Origin: Callipepla californica brunnescens
Taxonomy: Eukaryota; Chordata; Aves; Galliformes; Odontophoridae
Length of the DNA: 64,000 bases
Assembly: GCA_023055505.1 (NCBI GenBank)
Contig: JALIRH010000004.1
Location: 50,039,115-50,103,114, forward strand
Reading direction: 5' to 3'
Shown: one piece after another, positions 24,469 to 37,600 of the stretch
Layout of the letters: every line of letters begins with the position of its first letter
Numbering within the stretch: the first letter of the stretch is position 1
Notes under the pieces: generated by a model
The model's database searches: none
Seen by the model: the letters and a program-made list of their open reading frames with translations, nothing else
What the model was told of the DNA's origin: nothing
Position numbers and translations under genes: made by a program

Positions 24469-27400
24469 AAATCCCATTTCATTCTAATGCAGGTATATAA
24501 AAGATACCACCACCTATATCTCATCAAAACTTGAATTCGAAAATTTCTTCACTGAGATCTACAGAAAGCTTTCTTCCAGTATTGTACAAGTCCAGATATA
24601 CAGCTGGAAGTTCTGTTCACCAAAATAGAGACCATAACATTACCATTTCAGTAAGACAGATTCAGTGATTCTTTTCTCTACTGTCTCCAGACATATAATT
24701 GCAAGATGATTAATAGTACAGTAAAAAAGGCACATTCTTCATTCCCAGGGTAGCATAACCACTGGTACTTCAAATGCACAAAAATGACAAAAACGACAGA
24801 AAATAAAAATGCATCAGCTGTTATTACTTAACAGACCAATTTAACTGAAATCTCCATGAATTAGACTGGATAGAGCTGCTCTGGAGACTGTCTGTCTGTG
24901 AAACAAACCAATGTCTGATTTTTTCTTGCTGAAAGTTCTGTTGTGCCTGCTTCACCAGCTTCCTGATTTGGTGCCACATCCTATAATGCTTGCAAGAAAA
25001 AGTTAGTTTGGAACAGTTTTTTTTTTTAGCAAGATGTCATGTTGACCAGCGCTGTTTGATAATAAGACACAACTACAGAAATCTACTTCCTCTAGAAATA
25101 CTTATCTGGAAGTGAACTATTACATCTCCCTGCCTTTACTTTGTTCTTCTTTCAGCAACACATGCCTTACAAAACAAAGATACACACTTACAAACCTCAG
25201 TGGCATCTAATGAATTTATATTTCTTCCCAACCCATCTTTCAAATAAACACAACTGTAAAGAACCCAAAACCTCAACTTCTTGCACCTGGAGATGCGTCA
25301 GGCACTCCAGTAAATATATCTCTTTGTTTTAAAGGAGACAGCATAATGTTCTGATTTTTCTTTCCTGACTGCTATTAAGACTGCCAAAATTCAGAGTATT
25401 CCTGTAAGATCGCTATTTCAGGCTGCTTTATAAAACTCATTAGAATTACGGATGGAAACAAATACCTCACTTACAGCTGTGCATTTTGGATTGATACACA
25501 GGAGGATTCACACAGGGAGAGTGTTCAGGTGCTTCTTTAATGAGCTGTAAGCAAGCACACACAATGCCCAGGCTGAGTATGCCAGGAGAAAAATGATAGC
25601 AGACATGTGCAGTGGCAAAGTCCCATCTTGTTTTCTGCTCCACTATCAACTACATTTACTTTACAGTGACATTGCCTGGAGCAACTTTTAAAATTCTCCT
25701 CTGCTCTCCCTTCAGCCAAACTTAAATTCTCACAGTATTACAGCTCAGCTCAGTTTGGCACTGAAGTGAATAACAGCCTGGGAGCCAAAGAGGAACCTAA
25801 AGAAAAAGGGTTTTTTTGAGGACAGCCCTCACCTGTGTTTCAAAGTTAGTTTTCTCACCTGGATTACTTTGAATTCCTTAGAGGGGGATTTGTACCAACT
25901 TCAGCCTGAGGTAGCAGGAAGACCCTGTGTCCCATTTAAGCCATTATAGCAGACAAACCACCCAACCTGCCCACTGCAAGTCCCACCTTTCTCTTGAAGC
26001 TTGAAAGGCAGGAGCGTGCTGAAGCTCAACAGAGTGAAGCTGCATGTAGGCAGGAGTGAAAGGAGTGAGAAAACAAAATGCAGTGTGCTGGAGACACGTG
26101 AACCACAGGGACCAGCAAAGAGAGAATGAAAGCTGGGGATGCAGAGAGAGAGGCAGAAAATCAGCAGGAAGACAAGCTACGGAGAGCATATCCAGGAGCA
26201 GAGCAAATCTGTTCTGGCAGTGAGAGCAAAACGTGGCATGAAAATAGACTAGGCAAAAAATAGATGGCAACCCCAAAGAAAAGGAATGAGGAAAACCTAA
26301 AGAATGTGCCTTGCTTTTATTTTAAAGGATGAGAAGCCAAAAAGATGAAGCGCAGATCACATGGCCATGGTACATTAGATCCCTGGTACATTTTTGATCT
26401 AGTCAGGGTCCTGGGACACCAATATGCCTTAATTGCCATAACCAGCCTCAGCTGGAGCCTCTACCACCCATGGCCCAGCAGTCCATTTCAGCCCAGGGCC
26501 ATCATTCCCTGCCTGAGGTATGCTAGAGGGGGTTCAGGTTTTCCAGTTCAACTGGAGACACTGCTGATCCCATGCTTTCAGATAGTGCTGCTCCAGACGC
26601 TAGCCTACAGATTCACTTCCCATCTTAACCTTGGTCCTGCCCCTTCATCACAAAGTTGTCTGATGGTCTAAACTCTTCAGTAAACTTCCCTTGTCTTTTC
26701 CTGAAGGTCACTGGTTTCTCAGGAGGAGCTGTCACCATTCTGCTCAGGTGCTGTGGGAAAGGACCCTGCAACACTGCTGGTTGTCCCATGCCTGGTTCCT
26801 CATTCTTTAGTGAGCAGCCAGCTTACACTGCTCCCTTTCACTGGTGTAGGAATGGTTTGGGAACCACTCACCTTCCATGGGATTTGGGATCTGAAACAGC
26901 AATCAAATCTGTTGCACTCCACTTTTCCTTCCTCCCTTATAGCAAATGACATTGCTAATGAGTCATAAATCTGGACTGAAAATCAGTGGAAAATGGAATA
27001 TAAAACCACATCTCCTGGAGTTAAGCATCAAAACCAGTCCTTAAAAATATCTAGCAGTGGACACGTATCTCTATCTCAGTGATAAAATGGGCCTACCACC
27101 CATCTCAGATCTAAAAACCACTGAAGGTCTTAATGTTTTTGGCTACAAGTCTCTTCAATCTTACAGTTAAATCTCCTCTAATTTGCAGTTCAAAACTCTC
27201 TAAAAGATGCCTCCTAGCTAAATTAGTCAATGTACATACATGGTCTGTGCTCAGAAATCTCATTCCAAGCTATGGCTTTGCATCACAACAGCTACATAGA
27301 GCTGGTTTCTGTTAAGTTGAAGTAGCCTGGATAGAAATTCCGCCCAGGATGGAAACTCTCCTTTGCATCTCTATAAGCAGCAACACAAAATAGTGACACT

Positions 27401-28070
27401 AAAATAAATGTTGAAGCAATATTTTCACCTTCTTCTCCAGCAGAACCTGTAAGAAGTCTGCAATATAGAAACTCTAAACTTGAGGAGTTGAAGGAAGTTG
27501 CACAAGCCCCTACAGAGTCTGAAAGAGAAACCCAGCTAATCTGGGAGGTGATTAATCATTGCTTATAGGTACAAAACATGCACTTATGAACTAAATGAGC
27601 TTGCTCTCTGAAAACATAGCTTCTCCATTTCTGAGACTGACACCATGACTTTTGAACATCAATTCACACACTTAAAATTCATTGGCTTCTGCTGTGAAAT
27701 GAGAGAGATAAAACATAGCCTTTGATTTTCAGGCTGTTTTCCTATTTTCTCTGATCCCTGGAGCCCTCCGTCTTTTTCTAAAGTTTTTTGTTGTTGTTGT
27801 TTTTCTTTAATTACCATTTTTCAAAAACTCATGCTTTACTTATTGAATACTTAAAAAGAAACAAAAGAAACAATATGGCATGAAGGGGTCACAGAGAGAA
27901 ACATGCTCTATCCTCATCAGCAGGGGTACCACTCTTTTCTTCCCTCTATTTTATAGAGATGACTCTTTCATCTCTTTGACCACAGCTCCTGAACTGACAC
28001 TCTTGAAATGCCAGAGAAGGTGGTATGGGTTTTGGCCAAACCCTATCACGTTTGATACCCAGAAATAACT
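24469..28070. other. Anonymous non-coding sequence
   Basis: No gene or repeat family is recognised. It includes a (TTG)4-like stretch within a T-rich region near 27784-27806. Frames at 25944-26276 (-) and 26345-26671 (+), about 110 codons each, show no recognisable domain. Confidence 0.62.
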
Positions 28071-31000
28071 TATTTGGAGCTACTATCATCCAGGAAATGC
28101 AAGAGCACAAGCACAGGTGGAAAAAAAAAAGAGAGAAGATCAGCACCACAGTCCCAGCTTGGAGACAGGAGATTGTACAGCTCTGCCACCCCCTTCCAGC
28201 TCAGGGTAATCTGCTGCAAAGGTCGTAAAAGCAAAGAGACCAGCGCAAACAAAGAGGTGTTACAAAAGAAGGAAAATGAATGCTCACCTGTCTCCAAAGA
28301 CCTAGGCTCACAGAGAAGGAGCTCTAAGAAGGAGGGATCTTTAACAAGAAATCCTTCCTCAGAGGCAGTCAGCACTTAAATGAGGTCTTGCAGGTGAACT
28401 TCCTTCACCTGTGCTCCCAGGGCTGACCAGGTCTTTCCTTCAGGTGCTCAATTAATGGTGCAGACTGTGACTCAGCAGTTCCCATGCACCTGGGGTGCCA
28501 GGGACACCTGGACAGCAGGGCAGGAGCCATTGTCATTTCGGGTTGCACTCTAATTACCAAAAGATGGCTGGGAAGGCAAGCTGGACTATTCCCTGTCCCC
28601 AAACCAAAGAAATATTTCTTCTTAGCTGTGTATAGCTTAGTAAAGGATGCACAAATGTAAGTCTCCTTTGGCTCTATCTGACCAACAGAGGCACTCAAAA
28701 AATAGCACAACATCAATTAGTGAAAACTCAATTACCATTTATACAAAAGTTCAGGACTAGCCTGCATCCATTTACACAGTTCCTCACTTACCCTTATGAA
28801 GTCTAATATTAATTTTCCAGTTGCTGGTGGAATCTAACCCCAAGCACACTGTGAGCCTGCATTCAGGACCAGTGGCATCCAAAGCAATCTAGTGCCCATC
28901 ATCTGCAGCTGGAGGAGATCTGAGATGATGAAGTTCGGATGTGTCAGGCCCCAGGTTCATCACCACTGCATCAGCCTGTATGCTCACACAAGTAACACCT
29001 GCTGTTAATCTTAAGCCTCCGTCTCACCAGGAGCAGGTATGAGGGGAGTGCTGGATAGTGAGTCGAAAATCTATGGAAATGCCTGGAAATTCTGTGAATC
29101 TTTTCTCATCATCAACATGGAGAAAGATAAAATCTGATAGTAGACTTAAAGAGCTACACAAAAGTATGGTATTTGGCTATTAAAATACAAATTAGTTAAA
29201 TCTCATGTAGAAAGAGATAAGACCAGGAGCACTAGAACTAGACCTGATCAGCAATATCTAATTAAAACTCATATGTAATGCTCCAGTGGGTGTTAGTAAA
29301 GATCTGAATTCAATCTGGCATTCCTGAGCATTCATCAATGCAACCTTTTGCATATGCACAGATGCATATGCATATATAAATTTACTGGATGTGCTCTGTG
29401 CGCTCAGTAAAGAGGAAGAACACAGGGACATAAAATAATTCTGACCAACTGCATTAGGTCTGCCAACAGAGCTTTTGGTTTTGTATTTTTCTACGTAAAT
29501 AAGATCAGCACAGGGGGAAAAATAGATTGGATGCATGGTTAATGCGATACTTGGGGAAGAATCCTGGGGTGACAAGCTCTGGAACTGGGACACTTGGAGG
29601 ACAGATGTATGGTGGGGGCAGCAACAAAAGAACATAAGTTGTGATGGTACTCTGAGGTTCTGCCTGCTGGAAGTACCACAGTTGTCTCTAAATCTTGGCT
29701 TCCCATCTTGCTATTAGATTTATATAGCTTTGTGTTTTCAGAGCTATGCATCATGTTCTTAGCAAAAACCCCATTGTGTTTTATCACTTAAATTCATTAA
29801 CTCAACCAGGGGGCTGTTATGTCACTTAGCTGCTGTGAGGCAGCTGGAAATGGCACTCAGCACACAGCTGGGGCAGAGGGGACCAGCAAGAGCTGTGCTC
29901 AGAACATGAGAGCTAAACTCTGTGAAACTAGGGCCATGGCATCCCAACCACAGCACCCAACGTCAGGAGATACTTCTCATTTGATCTCTGGTCCTTCATT
30001 TTTATGTCTGCAAAGAAGAGAGGAAAGGTCTGCTTTCTTGCCTCAGAGCTTATTCAAAAAGCACATCGACAAAACACTTTAATCCTGCAGCAAGACATTG
30101 AATTCTTCTGCTTCCAAGAACCCACTGTGGCACTCTCAAGAGCTGTGACACATCAGGAGCCAGGTATGAATTCTGCACAGCAGTCGATCATGGAAGGCAT
30201 GGATGGTGTAAGCAGTATACAGTACAGCAGAGGAGGGATGCTGAGTGACCACTGGTACCTCTGTACCCTTCACAGAGTCTGCTCTTGGGGAAAAGATACG
30301 GTGTTCTTAAATGCCATATAACAGCTCATCACCCATAGGAAGAGCAAGTAAAAACACTTTATTCTGCCTCATGCTTCCTGGGGAACTGAGTATAAACCAC
30401 ACTGGTGGCTTTTAGAATAGATTTTGGCTAGTAAACATGCTCAAATATACATGGACTACTAATAATCTAGCCTGTCCTCTGCAGAACCGACATTTCCCTT
30501 GTTTTCCATCACTTAGAAGGAGCTTGCACCAGTGATCCTGTGCAGGGACAGAGCCCTGGCTCCTGAGGTATCCACTGCTCCATTTTCATGAGTATCAGCC
30601 TGTGTGCTGCAGCAGAGAGAGTTCCAGCCATTAGCTCACATCTGTACAGAATCCTGACACAGAACGCACGAGAGTTCCCAGTCTTATTGATTTTACCAAG
30701 CGACTTGAAACAACAATTAACCTTTCTAACTACGCGTCTTCCTTTAAAATGCATCTCTGTTGCTTTTCAAAGTTTGCTTTTAAAAATTAATGAATCGATG
30801 CAATTTTACAGCTATTGACCAATTTAAAATGTCAAGGTTGTTGCAGGAGGGAACACTAAAGAGATGCAAATCCTGTTATGCAAGTTCATGGGCAATGTTT
30901 GGTTGGACACTGAGGACCTCTGTTCTCAGCTTCGGCTCCTGTCTTTTTATCTCCTTTAATTTTCTTCTCTGAACTTAGTAGATGTCACGCGCATTTATAA

Positions 31001-31714
31001 CACCTTGGAAAACATCATGGCCTTATTTAGAAATGCATGTGCATATGTGCATTTCCAGTCATGGAAATGAAAACTGTCACACACAGCATTTATTATTTAA
31101 GTAGGGGCTCAGCACTTAGCTTTCATCCAGGGATATGAGCACAGCTATTTAGGGCTGAACTCTACAAGCCCTCAGCAAACTCAGAGTCCTACCAGGATTC
31201 AGCCTGTACCCAGATCTCCATCTTGAGCCAACTTTTTATTCCCCAGCCACATGCTAATGGTGTACCAGAATTTTCTTGCCCTTTTCCTTTTAGTTTCTAG
31301 AATAAACAGGAACTTTACAGAGAAAGATAAAGCACTACTCACCCTAAAAGTAACTGAATGTAAGAGAAAAGGCTATTGTTTTTTCTTTTTCTTTCCTTAA
31401 CAACCTGTAGTTCCTGTACACTGAAGGTCCCTTTGCTGAGGATGCCAAACAGCTAATTGAATTATCTGCTGATTAAGCATGGAACAAGTCAGCTTGGGTT
31501 TTAACCATTTAGACAGAATGGCACGTCCAAAATACCTAGATTACTTAAGGTTAGAAGCATCTATCCATGTAGATTTGATGCCAGCAAATGGCCTTGTTTA
31601 AGATTTCAAATTAGCTAAATTAGCTAAACTGCTGCTCATATCAGTGGCGGTTTGCTTCATTGAAAGCACAAAGGATGGACTGAAATTCTCAGTGAAGTTG
31701 GGAGCTTTCAGCTT
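28071..31714. other. Anonymous non-coding sequence
   Basis: No gene or repeat family is recognised. Two complementary frames of 101 codons overlap almost exactly at 28070-28379 on opposite strands, which argues for chance. An alternating GCATAT-rich patch lies at about 29349-29377. A near-palindrome at 31030-31055 pairs GAAATGCA with TGCATTTC. Confidence 0.6.
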
Positions 31715-32221
31715 GGTGAGGCACTGGTGAGGCTGCACCTCCAGGGCTGGGCCCATCACTTCCAGACAGAGCATGTCCAGAGAGGGGAAGGGAACTGTGA
31801 GGGGTCTGGAACACACATCTTATGGGGAATGGCTGAGGGTGCTGGGGTGGGTCAGTCTGGAGAAGAGGAGGCTCAAGGGAGACCTCATGGCACTCTACAG
31901 GTCCCTGACAGGAGGTAGGAGAGAGGTGTGGGTCAGCCTCTACTCCCAGGTAACAGCGATAGGACCAGAGGTGATGGTTTCAAGTAGCGCCAGGGGAGGG
32001 TCAAGCTGGATACTGAGAAACACTTCTCCAAAAGAACAGTCAGGCATTGGAAAGGTTGCCCAGGGAAGTGATGGAGCTCCTGGAGGTGCTCAAGAAATGT
32101 GTAGATGTGGCACTGAGGGACTTGGACAGTGGGCATGGTGGGGATGGGCTGGCCCTTGGATTTAATGATCTTGGAGGTCTTTTCCAATCTTAATAATTCA
32201 ACAACTTTATGATTCTGTGAC
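31715..32221 (+). mobile_element. CR1 LINE, about 500-bp 3' fragment with polymerase fossil
   Basis: This is the longest CR1 copy in the window, in + orientation. The start near 31720 corresponds to CR1 pol codons, and the copy ends at AACTTTATGATTCTGTGA (32204-32221). The translated frame from about 31773 contains a decayed polymerase C-terminal segment, with RGLEHTSYGEWLRVLG and then SLEKRRLKGDLMALYR. These correspond to the conserved region after the CR1 reverse transcriptase core. Downstream, ATTGGAAAGGTTGCCCAGGG and the GTAGATGTGGCACTGAGGGA segment precede TGATCTTGGAGGTCTTTTCC, the 3' UTR type seen in reverse at 52.1 and 58.6 kb. The frame shifts and no complete ORF remains, so it is inactive. 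Confidence 0.95.
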
Positions 32222-34380
32222 TGCTCCCTGTGTTTGTGTTGGCTCCTGGGTTTAGTTGGCCCAGAAGCACCCAAACTCTTTTTCCTACTGTAAAGAGCAA
32301 CATCCACATTCAGGAATCACCACTACATATACCTCCATTTTTTTTAACAGCAGCTAAGAAAAAAATCAGCATCCAGTTAAACGTCTTAGTTGAGAGGGCA
32401 TCCCCAGCAGTCAAACATCTTTCAGAGACAGAGCAAGCCCCAGACACAGTATGTGAAGAGCACTTTTTAAATTCCAAAGACATAACCCATTGGCCACTGC
32501 AGGAGATCAAGAAGAAAAATCCTTAAGAGATGACCAGCCAAAACTAACTCTTGTACTGAATTCAAAAGATAGTTAGCTTACTTCAAATTAAATTTCCCCA
32601 CAAGTGCTACTGCTATTTTAGTCAAACTAAACGTTGTTTTTCCATGGGCCCATTGGCATGTCCCAGAAGTGAGGAGAGCTGCCTGAGGCAGCAGCAGGCA
32701 CTACCTGGCAGCTCCTTGGGGTTCTGCAGGCCATGAAGGACATGGCCTCCACACACTGTCCCAGGGCTCCTAAGGAAGCAGCTGGCTGCCTTACAGCACA
32801 AGCAAATGGAAATCTTGAGCATACAAAAAAAAAGTCAGCATGCATCTTAACAGGTGAACGTGTATCATAATTAGCTCACACTAAGCACTGATGAAGGAAG
32901 AATCTTCAAGAAAAAAAGACTGAATTTTAAATGACTTAAGGTGATAGCAATGATCTGCATTTACTTGTCCTATAGATTAGTTTGCTGACTACTTTTTTTT
33001 TTCTTTTCCTGGAGGGCCGTTTAATTATGCATAGAAATCTCATCAAATACAGATGAAGGAGGTCAGAACAATTAGTATAAAACAAACACTTCAGCATAAT
33101 GCGCCATAATGATTATTTTTGCAACAATCAGTTAGCAAGCTCTGAGAACGTTTGATGCATTTTAAGCTAAGTCATTATCAGATTTTCCAAACCTTACAAT
33201 CCCAGCAGCACTTTAGCAGATCAGCCAGCCATGCTCCCCATCCAAGGCAGGATTCCTGGCACACCGAACCTGGATCACACACACTGAACGAGCTGCACCC
33301 TGGTAAAAGTCAGATTCAAAGAGGCATTTAGAGATAGATACAGATAAAGCAGGTTGGTGCTGATACATAAATGTTGCTTTGCAAGGGGCTCTTCTCATCC
33401 TGGAGGCAGATATATCCATCTGTGTGGCAATGCAGCACACACCAAAGTGTCAGTAGGGAGGTTAAACAGTTAACAGCAAGAAGGAGTAACAGGAAGCAGG
33501 ACTGACAAAGAGATGAAACCTTACATATCAAGCTTTACCTAAATCCTAACTCCACCAGCTTTCTGCTCAGCACTGCTGGGACAGGAACTATGTTTGTGCT
33601 AATGAGACGCCATGTTCCTGAAAGGTTTGGCAGGCTGTAAGCTGTCAGGTTCTAGTTCACTTTGAAGGAATAGCTTATTTTACTACTTCCTGACTGCCTA
33701 CCGTGCTCACTAGCACAGTGAATGCAGCAGCAGCTCCCTTTGCCTTTCCATAGATGCACCATCACTCCCTTACGTGTTTCATGAGGCTTTGCATTTGATC
33801 CCCCCAGTGCTGTGAGCTCAGAGTGCACAAGGAGTCACCAAACATCTGAGGAAACAAGGAAAATGATCAGGAAGAGAACAGCCACTATTGCATGATGGCT
33901 CTCACTCCCCACCCACCCACCAGAAGCACAGGACATATTTGAGAGATTTGGCATCTGAGAATAACAACGGGAAATGTCTCTGTGACTAAAAGTAAACAGG
34001 TATGTGTGATGCTAACACAGTGTACATTAATAGTGCTACAAGAATGACCTTTTCTTACAGCAATGCTGAGAGAGATTGTGCCCACAGGGTCTACTCTAAA
34101 GCATAGTGGAGTTAATGGGACTCTTTTCCATTAGCTGTACAGGATTGCATTAGGTCTGCACAAACTGGGCTGTGCTTTGAAAAGGGAGGAGGACCACAGA
34201 GGAGCTGGAGGAGGAGGGAGGATAAGTGTGGGCCCTTGCTGGACACAGCAGTGTAGCTGTGTGCACTGGGATGCACACAGTCACATCCTAGCAAGCACCA
34301 CATGCACCTTTTTGTCTGCTCTGGGAAACGGGCAAGGCAATGGCTAACACAGCTCTTGGAAAGCTGCAGTTAGCACTAAC
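32222..34380. other. Anonymous non-coding sequence
   Basis: No gene or repeat family is recognised. Frames are about 98 codons or shorter. It includes a (CCCA)n-like stretch near 33907-33921 and a T run near 32992-33001. Confidence 0.62.
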
Positions 34381-34645
34381 CACGTGTTTGTACCAGTTGT
34401 CAATTTATTAATTGATTCCTATGACTTTTTTTTTTTTTTCTTAATTCATAACATCTTGGAACAGCTGGGAGTTAATTTGTTATTGATTTAAGCTACATTA
34501 ATAGCAAGTCACCACAGGAAATGTAAATAATTTTTCAGATGGATGCTGTAAATCTCCTTAAGTCCTTTGTTTAATTTTGGGAATGAGCTTACGCTCTTGC
34601 TTATTACTGCCTCATTAGCCTTTACCTTGATTTTCATTAACTACA
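34381..34645. other. AT-rich block resembling regulatory DNA
   Basis: The stretch carries repeated homeodomain-type cores (TTAATTG near 34408, TTAATTC near 34441, GTTAATTTG near 34471, ACATTAATAG near 34495) and a long T run at 34426-34439, with no repeat family and no open frame. This is typical of vertebrate conserved non-coding elements, but conservation cannot be seen from one sequence. It is listed as a candidate only. Confidence 0.3.
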
Positions 34646-37600
34646 CACAAACCAAGACAGTGCTGTGACAGTTCTCTTAAATGAAAAGAACAAAGCAGCT
34701 CTCTGTGCCCCTGCAGAACACTCCAGAGGTGACCAATCACGAATCCCTCCTGCTGCCTGTGCTCTCTCCTGTGGTTCTGGTTTCCAGTTTTACTTTCACT
34801 ATTGCTTCCTCTCTTCCTTGGGAGTTTCCTTGTCTGCTTGTCCCTTCTTCACCACTTATTATATTTTCACTTCAGCTTCCAGAGCTGCCAATGCGTCCCC
34901 CTATTCAATTATAGGTGGGCACCCTTAGCCTTGTCCTCTCAGTCACATATTTCACCCAGATACTGTTGTCCATGTTCCCTCTTTCCTGAAACTCTGGATT
35001 GTCTCCTATTTCCTTCCTTCTGTGATCCCCACATTTCCTCCTGAGCCTCACCTCTGCCAGGCTGCAGCCTCTCACCTCCACATCTCCTTGTCAATGAGCT
35101 GGAAAAGGTAGCAATTCACATGTAAAATCTCCTACCACTACCCACTCAAAGAAAGTGTGCAGCCTTCCACGTGGAAGACCTTAGTCCTTTTCACACCGAA
35201 CACAGCACAGTGAGAACCTAGGCATCTAAAGCTGAATCTTCATTTCCACAACCGTGCAAGGCATCAAAGGCAGGTAAATATGTTCAGGTGTCCTTAAGGA
35301 TTGTGCAGACCTGCCAGACCCCAACAGAAGCCTTAGGAAGTACCTCTCTTCTCATGAGCACGACATATTCCTACTCTCAGAAATGCAATATAACACCCAC
35401 AATTTCTGATTTGCATTTCTTGCAGAATAGAATCAGCAATAAATATTTCAGGACCTCCTTTAACACTTTTTACAGTCAAGAAAGCTCCTATGAAACAATG
35501 GGAACCAGCCCGGAGGGTAACAACGTAGTTCACAAACTAGATCACTTGTATGGAGTCTAGGATGTTCCCTACATGTTCACAGGCTGCATGTTTCATAAAC
35601 AGTCTTTTCCATGGCTCTGATTTCTTTTTGACCCAGAACTGACCCCTAAACTTCATCAGGTGGAAATTCAGACCACTACATCACCTGCATGGATGACTTG
35701 ACATGATGAGCCATGTAACGAGCAGATTTTTATTAATACAAATAGTACTTAGAGCACAATCTGTCAGCTATGCAGATTGATAATGATTCTGACTTTGCAA
35801 AGAACTCATTATTTTTTTTTTCCCCCTAAAACATTTTCTGGCAGTAAATCTCACACAGCCAGCATCTGACAGCTAGGAAAAATAAGTTGTTTTTCAAGGG
35901 GTTTACTGGAGTTCCTCTGTCTTCATTACGTTTATCTGAAACAGTCATAGCCTCCTGACTTTATAAATGAATATCAATGGAAATGGCAAGAGATTCAAGA
36001 TGCTGATGATACAAGTAAGAGAGGAAAGAACAATACCTTTTTTTCCCTGGAGAACACGCTTCAGTCTCAGATTTTACACTTTAAGAGTTGAAACTTCTGT
36101 CCCTTCCTGTTCTCCCTTTTGCCTTCTCCTCGTCTTCCATTCCCAGAGTAAAAAGTAACCTCTTGCATGAGGATAAGCTGAAATGCAACCATGCAAAAGA
36201 GTCAAATAAAACATATCAACCCTTTGTCCCCTGATTTGGATTATGATTTGACAAGTCCTATGTGAAAATCAGACTCATCTATCTGAGGACAAGGGAGTAT
36301 CATCCTCCTTAAGTACCTTTAAATTTTCAGAATCCTCAACTCCTCACGGTCCTCTTCAGTCTATTTGTTTTTAAGTGGCTTCCTAAAAAGAATTGTGTGT
36401 TCATATAGTATCTTACATAGGGTCTACTCAAAAAAATGCAGCTCATGTTGCCTAGTTGTTATATTAGCAATAGCGAGGCTAAAAAATCCAGTACACTCAT
36501 TCTGTAAATATGTTGTTTTACAGATCATCCTCTGTAATGGATGATATTTTCTCTACCAACAACTGTCACACAAGTTCTCCATTGCCTGTCCAGCCAGCCA
36601 CATACTTATATGTCCTTTAAGAGTACATGCATCATTTACTTGCACCCCACCTCTGCTTTTTTCCCCTAAAATATATACATATATAGGTAGATAGAGAAGG
36701 AGGGGCTTCAACGTATCCAGTGTCTCAGGTAAAGTGCTAGCCTTGCTTTATCAAACATATATGGTTTGCTTTATATATTCTTGTTAACTACAGACAAACA
36801 TTCCTTGCCTCTGAATCTGAGTATCAGTAGAGCCCATCAAGCTTACAGTCTGAACAACGTGCCTGTTCCTCCACAAAAACAAAGATAATGTGCATACATA
36901 AAATTAAATCAAGAAAGGAACTCGGTGCTGATATACCTTTTACATGGAGAGCCATTGCCAATAACTGTACTGTAAATGCAAATACTGAGCTTGTCCAGAA
37001 GACGGGTTTTATAGGCAAGCTCACTGGAGTAATGCTTATATCATGTTCTTTTCTTATAAGCTTGGCATAGGTTCTGTCTCCAAATTTCTTTTCAGCCATC
37101 TCATTGCAACGCTTATTATTTTTGAAACACATTAACAAGAACGTTGAAAGGAAAGGTGAGCAAAGGACACAGTCAGCTACTGAACTGTGCAATAAGGAAG
37201 TGATCAATCCAGATTTGGTCCATTTAATTTTCAGTCAACATAATGAGTGCATTTGTTTTGCTGTTCTTTTAAGCTTTGTTGTCAAGGATACAGCGATATT
37301 CTCTACATCAGAAGATGAATTTGCTATGAAGAACTACTTTTCACTGGCATTTACTCAATCAAACTTGACATGAAGGCAGCATCTGTCCAATAATTTTTTA
37401 CTTAAGTAAAGTCATTAGTTATGATATCCAGCTCAACAACAGGAAACATAAATCTTTCTGAAAGCCAGTTGAAGTGGCATTGAATTCTTATTTTTTGTCT
37501 GAGATATGTCAGAAGGATGGACTCTATAGTGGTCATGCACTGACATATTCTCTTATGACAGAGGTGATTGGTTCAAACAAGGTATAGACAACGAGAGAGA

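Noticed and set aside
28070..28379. Two 101-codon frames on opposite strands over the same bases
   Set aside because: Mutual overlap without motifs is explained by stop-codon scarcity in this composition, not by paired genes.
31773..32165. 130-codon open frame that looks protein-like
   Set aside because: Its recognisable residues come from decayed CR1 polymerase. It is part of the retrotransposon, not a host gene.
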